From NCBI RefSeq assembly GCF_014518315.1, contig NZ_JACVEL010000017.1, positions 1-35,393 on the forward strand: DNA of 35,393 nt. Reading direction: 5' to 3'. Source of the DNA: Taishania pollutisoli. GTDB lineage: Bacteria > Bacteroidota > Bacteroidia > Flavobacteriales_D > Crocinitomicaceae. Below are positions 18,108-26,402 of this stretch, piece after piece. Below the pieces are notes generated by a model. It did no database searches. It had not been told where the DNA came from and worked only from the letters and a program-made list of their open reading frames with translations. Both the position numbers and the translations under genes were made by a program. Position 1 is the stretch's first letter; each line of letters opens with the position of its first letter.

Positions 18108-18953
18108 ATGAAAAGAATTGCAATTGCAGCCATTTTAACGGCATCTTTCGGAGCAAATGCTCAAATTAAAACTCCTGCGTTGAGTCCGCTTGGAGAAGTT
18201 GAACAGACCGTTGGACTTACGGAAATTGACATTGAATATTCCAGACCGAGTAAAAGAGGTCGTACAGTTTTTACAGACATCGTACCATATGGAGAAGTAT
18301 GGAGAGCCGGAGCCAATAAAAATACAACAATTGTTACCGATGACCATTTGGTATTCGGTAAAGACACATTGAAAGCGGGAAGCTATGCTATTTTTATAAA
18401 ACCGGAAGCTGCAAAATGGACAGTTTATTTCTACGCAAATACAGAAAACTGGGGAACTCCGGAAAAATGGGATGACAAACTGGTTGCCGTGAAGGTAGAA
18501 GCTCCTGTTCAATCAGGAAATGTAGTGGAAACATTTACAATCGGATTTGATAAAGTAGAAATTGACGGAGCTCACCTGACATTTGCATGGGACAAAACAC
18601 ATGTCAGTGTGCCATTCAAAGTGATCAACGGGCCGAAAGTAGAAGCCAGCATCAAAGCGACATTGTCAGGTAAACCAACTGCAGGTGACTACTACAGAGC
18701 AGCTGATTATTATGTAAATTCAAACGGAGACATGAAACAAGCATTGGAATGGATGAACAAATCCATTGAATTGAGCGGTGAGAATGTTCCGTTCTATTTC
18801 CTGCGCAAGAAAGCATTGATTCAGGCAAACCTGAAAGATTTCAAAGGAGCAATTGAAACAGCGAAATTGTCATCGGAAGCTGCCAAAAAAGCCAACAATG
18901 AAGAATACGTAAAAATGAACGAAGCTTCCATCAAAGAGTGGAGTAAAAAATAA
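18108..18953 (+). CDS. Exported DUF2911 protein with TPR-like C-terminus
   Basis: 281 aa. The signal peptide (1-18) is cleaved after ANA. The DUF2911 domain (about 25-172) shows IEYSRPSKRGRTVF, YGEVWRAGANKNTTI and LKAGSYAIFIKP, all typical of the family. Residues about 190-275 form helical repeats like TPRs (ALEWMNKSIEL, AIETAKLSSEAAKK). Members are periplasmic or outer-surface proteins of unknown function found mainly in Bacteroidota. It is the last gene before a strong terminator. Confidence 0.87.
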   Translation: MKRIAIAAILTASFGANAQIKTPALSPLGEVEQTVGLTEIDIEYSRPSKRGRTVFTDIVPYGEVWRAGANKNTTIVTDDHLVFGKDTLKAGSYAIFIKPEAAKWTVYFYANTENWGTPEKWDDKLVAVKVEAPVQSGNVVETFTIGFDKVEIDGAHLTFAWDKTHVSVPFKVINGPKVEASIKATLSGKPTAGDYYRAADYYVNSNGDMKQALEWMNKSIELSGENVPFYFLRKKALIQANLKDFKGAIETAKLSSEAAKKANNEEYVKMNEASIKEWSKK

Positions 18954-18971
18954 CGACTTTATACACAATAG

Positions 18972-19001
18972 AAAGGGATTCGGTACCGGATCCCTTTTTT
19001 T
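18972..19001 (+). terminator. Intrinsic terminator after the DUF2911 gene
   Basis: An 11-bp stem with one G-U pair (18972-18982 with 18987-18997), a GTAC loop and a run of seven T residues (18995-19001). The next start codon follows only 12 bases later. Confidence 0.85.
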
Positions 19002-19012
19002 AACGGTTTGAC

Positions 19013-19627
19013 ATGACACAATTATACGACGCATTAGCACAACGATTTGGTGAACACCGGATTTCTATGATTCCCGTAGGAGATGATGAACTTCCGTTGA
19101 TCGCGCTCGACCTCGAATCCCGTTCTCCGATCACTGTTATTTGCACCAATGGCTTGTCTGACTATAAAATGCCTGTTCCTGAAAAATTAGCAGAAAGAGC
19201 GCACAATGAGATCTGTTTTTGTCTCCCGAGTTACTGGGAATGGGAAGATTTGGAAAATCCGAACATGAACTGGATTTTTCCATGGATTCAGAAACTCGCA
19301 AAGCATGTGACGGAAAAAGAAACCTGGTTCGGTCACGGACATACCATCCCAACCGGAAAAGACCTAACCCCGCTCTCCCCTACCATGAGACAAAACAACC
19401 TGATTCTGCTCGATCCGATGCTGCTTGAAAATGAACTTGCCCCCATTCGTGTTGGGGAAAAAGAAGTTCATTTTCTAACCATTGTTCCTATTTTTTCCGA
19501 CGAAATGGATTTCAAGCAGGCGAAAGGAACATTTAAGCTGCTACAACGACTTTCGAATAAAGGAGTGAATGAAATTCTGGACGATTTCAGAACAACTTCA
19601 CTGCGAAGCAAATGGCGGATTTTTTAA
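19013..19627 (+). CDS. Suppressor-of-fused (SUFU) domain protein
   Basis: 204 aa, cytoplasmic. The SUFU-like fold is recognised by ITVICTNGLSDYKMPVP (from residue 40), ICFCLPSYWEWED, NWIFPWIQKLAKHV and TWFGHGHTIP (104-113). In animals SUFU represses Gli factors; bacterial homologues are often immunity proteins or stand-alone proteins of unknown role, so no function is assigned. No toxin-like gene is adjacent. The ATG comes just 11 bases after a terminator, so its promoter must lie inside or overlap that structure, or expression depends on read-through. Confidence 0.85.
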   Translation: MTQLYDALAQRFGEHRISMIPVGDDELPLIALDLESRSPITVICTNGLSDYKMPVPEKLAERAHNEICFCLPSYWEWEDLENPNMNWIFPWIQKLAKHVTEKETWFGHGHTIPTGKDLTPLSPTMRQNNLILLDPMLLENELAPIRVGEKEVHFLTIVPIFSDEMDFKQAKGTFKLLQRLSNKGVNEILDDFRTTSLRSKWRIF

Positions 19628-19714
19628 TTCATTTCCTGCTGTTAATACAAGAACAGAGCGGATTTTACACTGTCGGATCGTGAGAATATACACTAAACAT
19701 GTGTGTATTTTTAG

Positions 19715-19722
19715 TATCTTTA
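19715..19722 (+). promoter_or_regulatory. -7 element of the alpha/beta hydrolase gene
   Basis: TATCTTTA, one mismatch to TAnnTTTG, 17 bases before the ATG at 19740. It supports starting the protein there and not at the upstream in-frame ATG inside the SUFU gene. Confidence 0.45.
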
Positions 19723-19739
19723 GCAAAAAAACATTTCAA

Positions 19740-21143
19740 ATGAAAAGATCCGTTTTCCTGCTTACAACCGTTCTGACATTTCTGTTGATCACATCTGTTG
19801 TTACTGCTCAATCCAACCCGTTTACCGGTAGTTGGCTGGGGACAATAACTACTTCCGGACTACAATTGAGAATCGCTTTTCATATTTCCGAACAGGAAGG
19901 AATCATCATCACGAAAATGGACAGTCCCGATCAGAATTCATTTGGGAATGCCGCACATAAAACCACCGTTTCAGGAAATCACATTACCATTGACTTACCC
20001 TTAATGGGAGCCAAATATGACGGAACACTAGAAAACGACAGTATCAAAGGAACATTCTACCAAGGGGGGAATGAAATCCCCTTGAAAATGGGAAAATTCG
20101 AAGGTCAGTTATCCCCTCCTAAACGTAGTCAGGTTCCACAGGCACCATTTCCTTACAAAGAAAAGGAAGTTACCATAAAAACAACCGATCCGAAAGTAAA
20201 ATTGTCCGGTACATTGACAACACCGACAGGAAAGGAACCATTTCCCGCAGTAATTCTTATTTCAGGAAGCGGTCCGCAAGATCGGAACGAAGAATTAATG
20301 GGACACAAACCATTTCATGTATTAGCGGACCACCTCTCCAGAAACGGAATTGCGGTATTGCGCTACGATGACCGGGGAGTAGGGAAATCTACGGGTGAAT
20401 TCAACAAAGCTACAAGCATAGATTTTGCAACAGACGCAGAGGCTGCGTGGAAATTTTTACACAAACAAAAAGGAATCGATAAAACAAAAGTGGGCATCAT
20501 CGGCCACAGTGAAGGAGGATTAATCGCTCCGATTGTTGCATCAGCAAATAAACATGTGGGATTCATTATCCTGATGGCCGGGCCAAGCGTTCCCGGAGGA
20601 ATTATTATTCCCGATCAGCAGGAATTAATCATGCGGGCCTCAGGTACAGATGAAGAAGAAATCCGACAGCAAACAGCATTAACGCAACTCATCATTAATT
20701 ACATCTTTCAACACGCCGCGTCAACTTCATTGCAACAGGATTTGACAACTCAAATAGAGGGATGGATCAAAGAATTGAATTTTCCGGTTCCGAAAAGTTC
20801 TTCACCTAAAAATTTTGCACGCCAGACAGCCTATACTTATACAAGTGACTGGATGAAAACCTTTATCATCACATCTCCGGCCGATTTCATGAAAGACGTT
20901 ACATGTCCTGTGCTGGCACTCTTCGGAGAAAACGACCTGCAGGTTTCCGTACGTGCCAATATGGAACCAATGCAGCAGTTACTACATTCTCACAAAGGAA
21001 GTAGTGTTCACACATTTCCCAAACTCAATCACTTGTTTCAGACTTCTGAAACCGGTGCTCCTTCGGAGTATTTACTGATTGAAGAAACACTCTCTCCTGC
21101 ATTTATGGAATACGTGAGCAACTGGATTTTGAATCTGAAGTAA
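19740..21143 (+). CDS. Secreted alpha/beta hydrolase (serine esterase/peptidase-like)
   Basis: 467 aa. The signal peptide (1-23) ends near VVTAQ. An N-terminal beta domain (about 25-122, SWLGTITTSGLQLRI) of the kind often placed before such hydrolases precedes the alpha/beta-hydrolase fold (about 140-467). The catalytic triad is S257 (GHSEGG), D399 (GENDLQV) and H431 (LNHLFQ); the oxyanion region is ISGSGPQDRNE (174-184). Similar proteins are annotated as acyl-peptide hydrolase-like or S9-like esterases; the substrate is unknown. The start at 19740 gives a clean signal peptide and follows a -7 element. Confidence 0.88.
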   Translation: MKRSVFLLTTVLTFLLITSVVTAQSNPFTGSWLGTITTSGLQLRIAFHISEQEGIIITKMDSPDQNSFGNAAHKTTVSGNHITIDLPLMGAKYDGTLENDSIKGTFYQGGNEIPLKMGKFEGQLSPPKRSQVPQAPFPYKEKEVTIKTTDPKVKLSGTLTTPTGKEPFPAVILISGSGPQDRNEELMGHKPFHVLADHLSRNGIAVLRYDDRGVGKSTGEFNKATSIDFATDAEAAWKFLHKQKGIDKTKVGIIGHSEGGLIAPIVASANKHVGFIILMAGPSVPGGIIIPDQQELIMRASGTDEEEIRQQTALTQLIINYIFQHAASTSLQQDLTTQIEGWIKELNFPVPKSSSPKNFARQTAYTYTSDWMKTFIITSPADFMKDVTCPVLALFGENDLQVSVRANMEPMQQLLHSHKGSSVHTFPKLNHLFQTSETGAPSEYLLIEETLSPAFMEYVSNWILNLK

Positions 21144-21224
21144 ACCGTTTTATTTAACAAGTATATAACACGATTTACCTGCAAAAAAATAAAAACACAT
21201 GGTGTAAAAACAACTTTTTATGCT

Positions 21225-21232
21225 TACATTTG
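21225..21232 (+). promoter_or_regulatory. -7 element of guaB
   Basis: TACATTTG followed by CAAG is a perfect TAnnTTTG, 31 bases before the ATG. No clear TTG is present at the expected upstream distance. Confidence 0.55.
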
Positions 21233-21263
21233 CAAGAATTTTATTGTAAAAAATAGGTTCACA

Positions 21264-22736
21264 ATGTCACTTTCAAACGTTCTTAACATCCAGGAAGGCT
21301 TAACTTACGACGATGTTCTTTTAGTACCAGCCTACTCAGAAGTATTACCCAGAGATGTTCAGTTAAAAAGTAAATTCACACGCAACATAGAAGTATTTTC
21401 ACCGGTTGTTTCCGCAGCCATGGATACAGTAACAGAATCTCAGTTAGCAATTGCAATTGCCCAGCAGGGAGGAATTGGTGTCATCCATAAAAACATGACC
21501 ATCGAAGCTCAGGCGCTGGAAGTCCGCAAAGTAAAACGTTCAGAAAGCGGAATGATTCTGGATCCGGTTACTTTGAGTGAAAAATGCACGGTTGGTGATG
21601 CACTCGATTTGATGAAAGAATTTAAAATCGGAGGAATTCCTGTTGTAGATGACAATGGTCTGTTAAAAGGAATTGTTACCAACAGAGATTTGCGATTTGA
21701 AAAACAAACTGCCCGCCCGATCACAGAAGTGATGACCAGTCAGAACCTGGTCACAATCAAGGACGGAACGGATTTAATTACAGCGGAAGGCATTCTTCAG
21801 GAAAATAAAATTGAAAAGCTGCCGGTTGTCGATGCAAATAATAAATTGATCGGACTCATCACGTACCGCGACATTATAAAAGTAAAAACACACCCGAATT
21901 CATGCAAAGACTCATTCGGAAGATTACGGGTTGCCGCAGCTGTAGGAGTAACACACGATACAATTGACCGCGTTGCTGCCTTGTACGAGGCTGGTGTTGA
22001 CGCCATTGTCATTGACACTGCACACGGACACACAAAAGGAGTTATTGACAAATTAAAAGAAGTAAAATCCCGCTTTCCAAAACTGGATGTGATTGTTGGA
22101 AACATTGCTACACCTGAAGCAGCAAAATACCTCGCGGAAGCAGGTGCCGACGCCGTAAAAGTAGGAATCGGGCCAGGATCGATCTGTACAACACGCATCA
22201 TTGCCGGAGTCGGTGTTCCTCAATTATCTGCTGTGAACGATGTTGCAATGGCACTGGAAGGAACAGGAGTACCGGTGATTGCAGACGGAGGAATTCGTTA
22301 CACGGGAGATATTGTAAAAGCAATTGCTGCCGGAGCCGATACAGTTATGGTCGGATCCATGTTGGCCGGAGTGGAAGAGTCTCCGGGAGAAACAATCATT
22401 TTTGAAGGAAGAAAATTCAAGTCATACCGTGGAATGGGATCATTGGAAGCCATGCAAAAAGGTTCGAAGGATCGTTATTTCCAGGATGCCGAAGACGACA
22501 TCAAAAAACTTGTTCCGGAAGGAATTTCAGGAAGAGTTCCTTACAAAGGAAATCTATACGAAGTAATGCACCAGATCATTGGTGGATTAAGAGCTGGAAT
22601 GGGATATTGCGGGGCTCCGACAATCGACCAACTCAAAGGTGCTAAATTTGTTCGCATTACCAGTGCGGGAATGCGTGAATCACACCCACACAATGTAACA
22701 ATCAGCCGGGAAGCACCAAATTACAGTATCAGATAA
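21264..22736 (+). CDS. guaB: Inosine-5'-monophosphate dehydrogenase
   Basis: 490 aa, standard length. It oxidises IMP to XMP with NAD+, the committed step of GMP synthesis. The TIM barrel carries the catalytic cysteine C308 in [11 protein letters not shown], and the flap region follows. A CBS pair is inserted at about 94-205 ([10 protein letters not shown], then [13 protein letters not shown]). The C-terminus has the usual [13 protein letters not shown] and SHPHNVTI. A long perfect hairpin separates it from ybaB. I see no riboswitch in the 120 bases upstream. Confidence 0.97.
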   Translation: MSLSNVLNIQEGLTYDDVLLVPAYSEVLPRDVQLKSKFTRNIEVFSPVVSAAMDTVTESQLAIAIAQQGGIGVIHKNMTIEAQALEVRKVKRSESGMILDPVTLSEKCTVGDALDLMKEFKIGGIPVVDDNGLLKGIVTNRDLRFEKQTARPITEVMTSQNLVTIKDGTDLITAEGILQENKIEKLPVVDANNKLIGLITYRDIIKVKTHPNSCKDSFGRLRVAAAVGVTHDTIDRVAALYEAGVDAIVIDTAHGHTKGVIDKLKEVKSRFPKLDVIVGNIATPEAAKYLAEAGADAVKVGIGPGSICTTRIIAGVGVPQLSAVNDVAMALEGTGVPVIADGGIRYTGDIVKAIAAGADTVMVGSMLAGVEESPGETIIFEGRKFKSYRGMGSLEAMQKGSKDRYFQDAEDDIKKLVPEGISGRVPYKGNLYEVMHQIIGGLRAGMGYCGAPTIDQLKGAKFVRITSAGMRESHPHNVTISREAPNYSIR

Positions 22737-22746
22737 TCGTACAATT

Positions 22747-22796
22747 TTGAATACGGAATTTTGTCTAATCACTGTCATTCAAAATTCCGTATTCAA
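22747..22796. repeat. Perfect 17-bp inverted repeat between guaB and ybaB
   Basis: Bases 22747-22763 pair perfectly with 22780-22796 across a 16-base loop. A second match (22743-22752 with 22798-22807) allows an alternative fold. No T tract follows on the plus strand, so it is not a classical terminator. It may stabilise or process the guaB mRNA 3' end or be a copy of a small palindromic repeat. Confidence 0.7.
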
Positions 22797-22815
22797 TATT
22801 CAAAATTAAAACAGC

Positions 22816-23115
22816 ATGTTTGGATCAGGAATGATGGATAAACTCAATGCAATGAAAGGTCTTGCAGAAGAGAGTAAAAAACGACTGGATACAATTAGTG
22901 TCGAGGGAGAAGCCGGAGGCGGATTGATGCGTATTGAGTTAACCGGTAACCGGAATTTTAAATCAATTAGTATCAACGCAGACCATACGCAAATGTCCAA
23001 AGAAGACCTCGAAGATTTATTCAGCGTGGCGTTAGAGCGTGCATTGGAAAATGCAAATAAAATCAATGAGCAGGAAGTAATGAGTTCCGCAAGGAATATG
23101 TTCCCGGGACTATGA
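22816..23115 (+). CDS. ybaB: YbaB/EbfC-family nucleoid-associated protein
   Basis: 99 aa. This is a small homodimeric DNA-binding protein family linked to nucleoid structure and, by gene neighbourhood elsewhere, to DnaX and RecR. The protein begins with helix GMMDKLNAMKGLAEESKKRL; the beta sheet contains GGGLMRIELTGNRNFKSISI, and the C-terminal helix carries ALERALENANKINEQ. Its stop overlaps the start of the next gene (ATGA), so translation is probably coupled. Confidence 0.9.
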   Translation: MFGSGMMDKLNAMKGLAEESKKRLDTISVEGEAGGGLMRIELTGNRNFKSISINADHTQMSKEDLEDLFSVALERALENANKINEQEVMSSARNMFPGL

Positions 23116-23675
23116 CCAAAGCTGAGTGCAGAAAACTATATACCGAAAAAAGAAAACAACTTTCAGCCGTTGAAATTGAACATCTGTCGGGAGTCATACT
23201 GGATACCTTACTGAAAACTGTTGATTTCAATGGCAAAACCATCAGTGTATTTCTCCCCATCCGGGAAAAACGAGAAATTGATACCTATCCGATTCTGGAT
23301 AAGCGCCACGAACTCAATTATCGCGTTGCATTACCTGTAGCGGATTTTCAAGCCAATAACATGTTCCATTACCTGTATGAAAATCCGGAACAGCTTGTTG
23401 TAAGCGAGTATGGAATCCCGGAACCTGTCAGGGGTACACTTGTTTCTGCGGAAGAAATAGATATTGTACTCGTCCCGCTTCTTTGCTTTGACAAGAAAGG
23501 CTATCGCGTGGGATACGGAAAAGGATTTTATGATCGTTTTCTCTCCACCTGCCGCCCTGACTGTCTCTTTGTCGGCCTTTCTTTTTTTGAAGGGATTGAT
23601 GCAATAGAAGATATTTTCCGGGATGATGTCCCTCTTAATCTTGTTATAACTCCATACCAGATTTGTCATGTCTGA
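23112..23675 (+). CDS. 5-formyltetrahydrofolate cyclo-ligase
   Basis: 187 aa, normal length. It converts 5-formyl-THF to 5,10-methenyl-THF using ATP, returning folate to the one-carbon pool. It has the N-terminal basic helix (RKLYTEKRKQL), the folate-binding middle region with IPEPVRGT, and the ATP-binding signature GYRVGYGKGFYDRFL (130-144). It overlaps ybaB by four bases (ATGA). Confidence 0.92.
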   Translation: MTKAECRKLYTEKRKQLSAVEIEHLSGVILDTLLKTVDFNGKTISVFLPIREKREIDTYPILDKRHELNYRVALPVADFQANNMFHYLYENPEQLVVSEYGIPEPVRGTLVSAEEIDIVLVPLLCFDKKGYRVGYGKGFYDRFLSTCRPDCLFVGLSFFEGIDAIEDIFRDDVPLNLVITPYQICHV

Positions 23676-23701
23676 TTAACAGTTTTTAATGCCCTAAGAA
23701 C

Positions 23702-23730
23702 TTGTTGTATTTTATTTTTTTATATTATTG
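23702..23730 (+). promoter_or_regulatory. Possible promoter of the acidic lipoprotein-msrB pair
   Basis: TTG (23702-23704), 18 bases, TATTATTG (23723-23730; one mismatch to TAnnTTTG). It lies 28 bases before the ATG. Confidence 0.4.
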
Positions 23731-23758
23731 TGATAGTATTTACTAAATTGTCTATAAT

Positions 23759-24142
23759 ATGAAAATGAAATTTTTATCTGTGTTTGCTTTAACTGCAATG
23801 TTTGCTGTTAGCTGTGGTTCAAAAAGTGAAGAGCCTGTAGTAGAAGAAAAAATAGAAGACGTTACAGAAACCATTGAAGATAAAACCGGAGAGGTTGTAG
23901 AGCAAGTAGAAGAAAAAGTAGAAGAAGTCAAAACAGATGCTAAGAAAACGACTTCTAATAGCGGAAAAACGGAAACAAAAGCTCCAAGCCCATTTGAAAA
24001 TTCAGGAAAAACGCTTGATAATTCTACAAAAACGGTTGACAATTCTGCAAAACAGAACTATAATAAGGTAAAAGAAGAAATAAAAGATGGCGGAGAAGTA
24101 ATTAGCGGCGAAGAAAAAACCGTTACCGGAAAGAAAAAATAA
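23759..24142 (+). CDS. Small acidic lipoprotein, unknown function
   Basis: 127 aa. Signal peptide with lipobox FAVSC (acylated C19). The mature part is low-complexity: a glutamate/valine-rich stretch (about 24-58, [20 protein letters not shown]) likely to form an amphipathic helix or coiled coil, then a Thr/Asn/Lys region with near-repeats [16 protein letters not shown]. There are no cysteines after the lipobox and no catalytic motif. The function is unknown. It probably shares a transcript with msrB, four bases downstream. Confidence 0.75.
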   Translation: MKMKFLSVFALTAMFAVSCGSKSEEPVVEEKIEDVTETIEDKTGEVVEQVEEKVEEVKTDAKKTTSNSGKTETKAPSPFENSGKTLDNSTKTVDNSAKQNYNKVKEEIKDGGEVISGEEKTVTGKKK

Positions 24143-24146
24143 TCCA

Positions 24147-24524
24147 ATGCAAAAGAAAAAACCAGAACATTCGCATTATACCACTGAACAGGTCTATGTT
24201 CTTTTGGAAAAGGGTACAGAACGTCCTTTCTCTGGAAAATACAACGATTTCTATGAAGAAGGAACGTATCAGTGTTCCGGATGTGGAGCTCTTTTGTTCA
24301 CCAGTGAACAAAAATTCCAATCCGGGTGCGGATGGCCGAGTTTTGATGATGCAATCCCCGGTACGATTGATGAAACTCCCGATTATACGCATGGTATGAT
24401 TCGTACCGAAATTACCTGTAAAAATTGCGGGGGCCACCTGGGACACGTATTCAACGACGGGCCGACAGCTACCGGCTTGAGGTATTGCGCCAATTCGGTT
24501 TCTCTTCATTTCGAAAAAAAATAA
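24147..24524 (+). CDS. msrB: Peptide-methionine (R)-S-oxide reductase MsrB
   Basis: 125 aa. It reduces methionine-R-sulfoxide in damaged proteins. Zinc is held by C43/C46 (CSGC) and C91/C94 (CKNC). The catalytic cysteine is C114 in [11 protein letters not shown], and C61 in SGCGWPSF may resolve the sulfenic acid. There is no signal peptide, so it is cytoplasmic although it is linked to a lipoprotein gene. A clear terminator follows. Confidence 0.95.
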   Translation: MQKKKPEHSHYTTEQVYVLLEKGTERPFSGKYNDFYEEGTYQCSGCGALLFTSEQKFQSGCGWPSFDDAIPGTIDETPDYTHGMIRTEITCKNCGGHLGHVFNDGPTATGLRYCANSVSLHFEKK

Positions 24525-24538
24525 ACGAGACATCTTTA

Positions 24539-24589
24539 AACTACTTGAAAACAAAGGATTTACTCCCTATTGTTTTCAGGTAGTTTTTT
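24539..24589 (+). terminator. Intrinsic terminator after msrB
   Basis: A 15-bp stem with one G-U pair (24539-24553 with 24571-24585) and a run of six T residues (24584-24589). It is AT-rich but long. Confidence 0.8.
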
Positions 24590-24646
24590 GTTTTAACACT
24601 TCTCAACTTAAATTCCACTTAATCTTCCTGTAATTCAAATAATCAC

Positions 24647-24654
24647 TATTTTTA
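24647..24654 (+). promoter_or_regulatory. -7 element of the FAD oxidoreductase gene
   Basis: TATTTTTA, one mismatch to TAnnTTTG, 17 bases before the TTG start codon at 24672. Confidence 0.4.
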
Positions 24655-24671
24655 CACGCAAAATCTTAGCG

Positions 24672-26402
24672 TTGGACAACCATTCACATACAAAGTACGA
24701 CATCATCATTATCGGAGCCGGAGTCAGCGGCTTAATGTCTGCTGCTTTATTTGGACGATTGGGATACAGTGTGTGCGTCCTTGAAATGGATGCACGTCCG
24801 GGAGGATACATCGCCGGCTTTAACCGGCTTGACTACCGGTTTGATTCTGCAATACACTGGCTGAATCAGTGTGGAAAAAACGGATTGGTTACGCAGGCAT
24901 TTTCATTTATCGGTAACGATTTTCCAAAAGCTGCTGTTCAACACAAGATACGGCGTTACCATGTCAATGAGTACGATTACCTGGTAACAACAGATGTGGA
25001 TGCATTCAAACGGCAACTCCAGCAGGATTTCCCGGAAGATTACAACGGAATTGAGCGATTTTTCAGGGATGCCAGAAGAATTGGTACTTCATTTGAAAAT
25101 TTCCGGTTCATCAACCGGAACATGTCAACCATGAATATCTGGGAAAAAATGAAACGCGGCATCCAAATGCTTCGCTTTGTGATTCCCTTCATTCCTCATG
25201 TTCGTTTTTCCGGAGAAGAGGGGGTAAAAAAAGGATTAAAACGGTATTTCACTCATCCGAAACTCCTTGAACTGTTCGGATCGGAACCTGATTTACTCTC
25301 CTGCCTGATTCCCATTGCATGGACCTATATACAAGATTATCAGACACCTCCTCCCGGTGGAAGTCAAACGTTTGCAGAATGGTTGGAGTATGTATCTCGC
25401 ACCTATCAAAACGATATCCGGTTTAAATCCAGGGTCTCCAGAATTAGCATTGAAAACGGGGTGGCAACCGGTGTAGAATATGAAAACAGGGGACAACTTT
25501 ACAAGGTGGAAGGAAAATACATCATTGCCGCCTGCGATGTGAAGAACCTCTATGAAAAATACCTACCGCAAGGGATTGCTCATCCGGATTTGCTCAAACG
25601 ACTGGATAACGCGGAACTCTATGCTTCGGCCTTTACACTGTCATTGGCGCTTGATTGTACGGGAGAAGAATTAGGGTTCGGAGAAGAAATCCTGTACATT
25701 GCCGACGCAACATTAAACCGAAATAAATTAGGGAACGGCGATCCTGAAACCAGTGGCATACATGTTATTTCCGGATCCGTAAGAGACAAATCCCTTGCGC
25801 CTGAAGGAAAAGGAACGCTGACGATTTTCATTCCGTCATTTATTGAACAATACGAAAATTGGGGAACGACACTGGATGCAAAAGGAAATTATAAACGTGG
25901 CACCGACTACAAGGACACCAAGCAAAAGGTCGCGGATATACTGATCGAACGGCTTGAACGGGAACTAAACATTGATTTACGCTCACATATCGTTTACCTG
26001 GATATTGCAACACCGATTACACATCAGCGATATACCGGAAACAGAAATGGCACAATGATGGGCGCCCGACCGGGAAAATCAAACATGCAGGCAAAAGTTG
26101 CACACTATAAAACACCTGTTTCCAATGTATTTTTAAGTGGTCACTGGGCAGAACTCGGAGGAGGAATTCCAGTAGCTGTAAGGGCTGCGATGAATTCTAC
26201 ATTACTGGTATTGAAAAAGGAAAATAAACTTGCTTTTCGACTGCTGGCCGATTATATGGACGGCAAACTGACAGCCGATTCGGTCAATCAATCAACGTTG
26301 GTTCGACCATACGCAAATGACTGGCAACAGAAACCGACACCTGCAGAGAAAGTACAACGTAAAAAACAACAAGTCAATACCTCCGACCAGGTTGAAAACT
26401 AA
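24672..26402 (+). CDS. CrtI-like NAD(P)/FAD-dependent oxidoreductase (TTG start)
   Basis: 576 aa. The N-terminal dinucleotide-binding motif IIIGAGVSGLMSAALFGRLG (from residue 11) is followed by ARPGGYIAGF. The C-terminal FAD-binding segment reads SGHWAELGGGIPVAVRAAMNS, typical of the phytoene desaturase/carotenoid isomerase superfamily. The substrate is unknown; carotenoid or retinol-saturase-like roles are possible. The last ~25 residues are a polar tail. The start is TTG: no ATG or GTG lies in frame between the stop at 24609 and the Rossmann motif. The stop codon overlaps the stop of the convergent AraC gene (CTAA, 26399-26402). Confidence 0.85.
   Translation: MDNHSHTKYDIIIIGAGVSGLMSAALFGRLGYSVCVLEMDARPGGYIAGFNRLDYRFDSAIHWLNQCGKNGLVTQAFSFIGNDFPKAAVQHKIRRYHVNEYDYLVTTDVDAFKRQLQQDFPEDYNGIERFFRDARRIGTSFENFRFINRNMSTMNIWEKMKRGIQMLRFVIPFIPHVRFSGEEGVKKGLKRYFTHPKLLELFGSEPDLLSCLIPIAWTYIQDYQTPPPGGSQTFAEWLEYVSRTYQNDIRFKSRVSRISIENGVATGVEYENRGQLYKVEGKYIIAACDVKNLYEKYLPQGIAHPDLLKRLDNAELYASAFTLSLALDCTGEELGFGEEILYIADATLNRNKLGNGDPETSGIHVISGSVRDKSLAPEGKGTLTIFIPSFIEQYENWGTTLDAKGNYKRGTDYKDTKQKVADILIERLERELNIDLRSHIVYLDIATPITHQRYTGNRNGTMMGARPGKSNMQAKVAHYKTPVSNVFLSGHWAELGGGIPVAVRAAMNSTLLVLKKENKLAFRLLADYMDGKLTADSVNQSTLVRPYANDWQQKPTPAEKVQRKKQQVNTSDQVEN

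Noticed and set aside
19688..19708. Weak hairpin before the alpha/beta hydrolase gene
   Set aside because: Only a six-base AT-rich stem; not convincing as a terminator or operator.
19569..19739. N-terminal extension of the alpha/beta hydrolase
   Set aside because: It overlaps the end of the SUFU gene and would hide an otherwise clean signal peptide.
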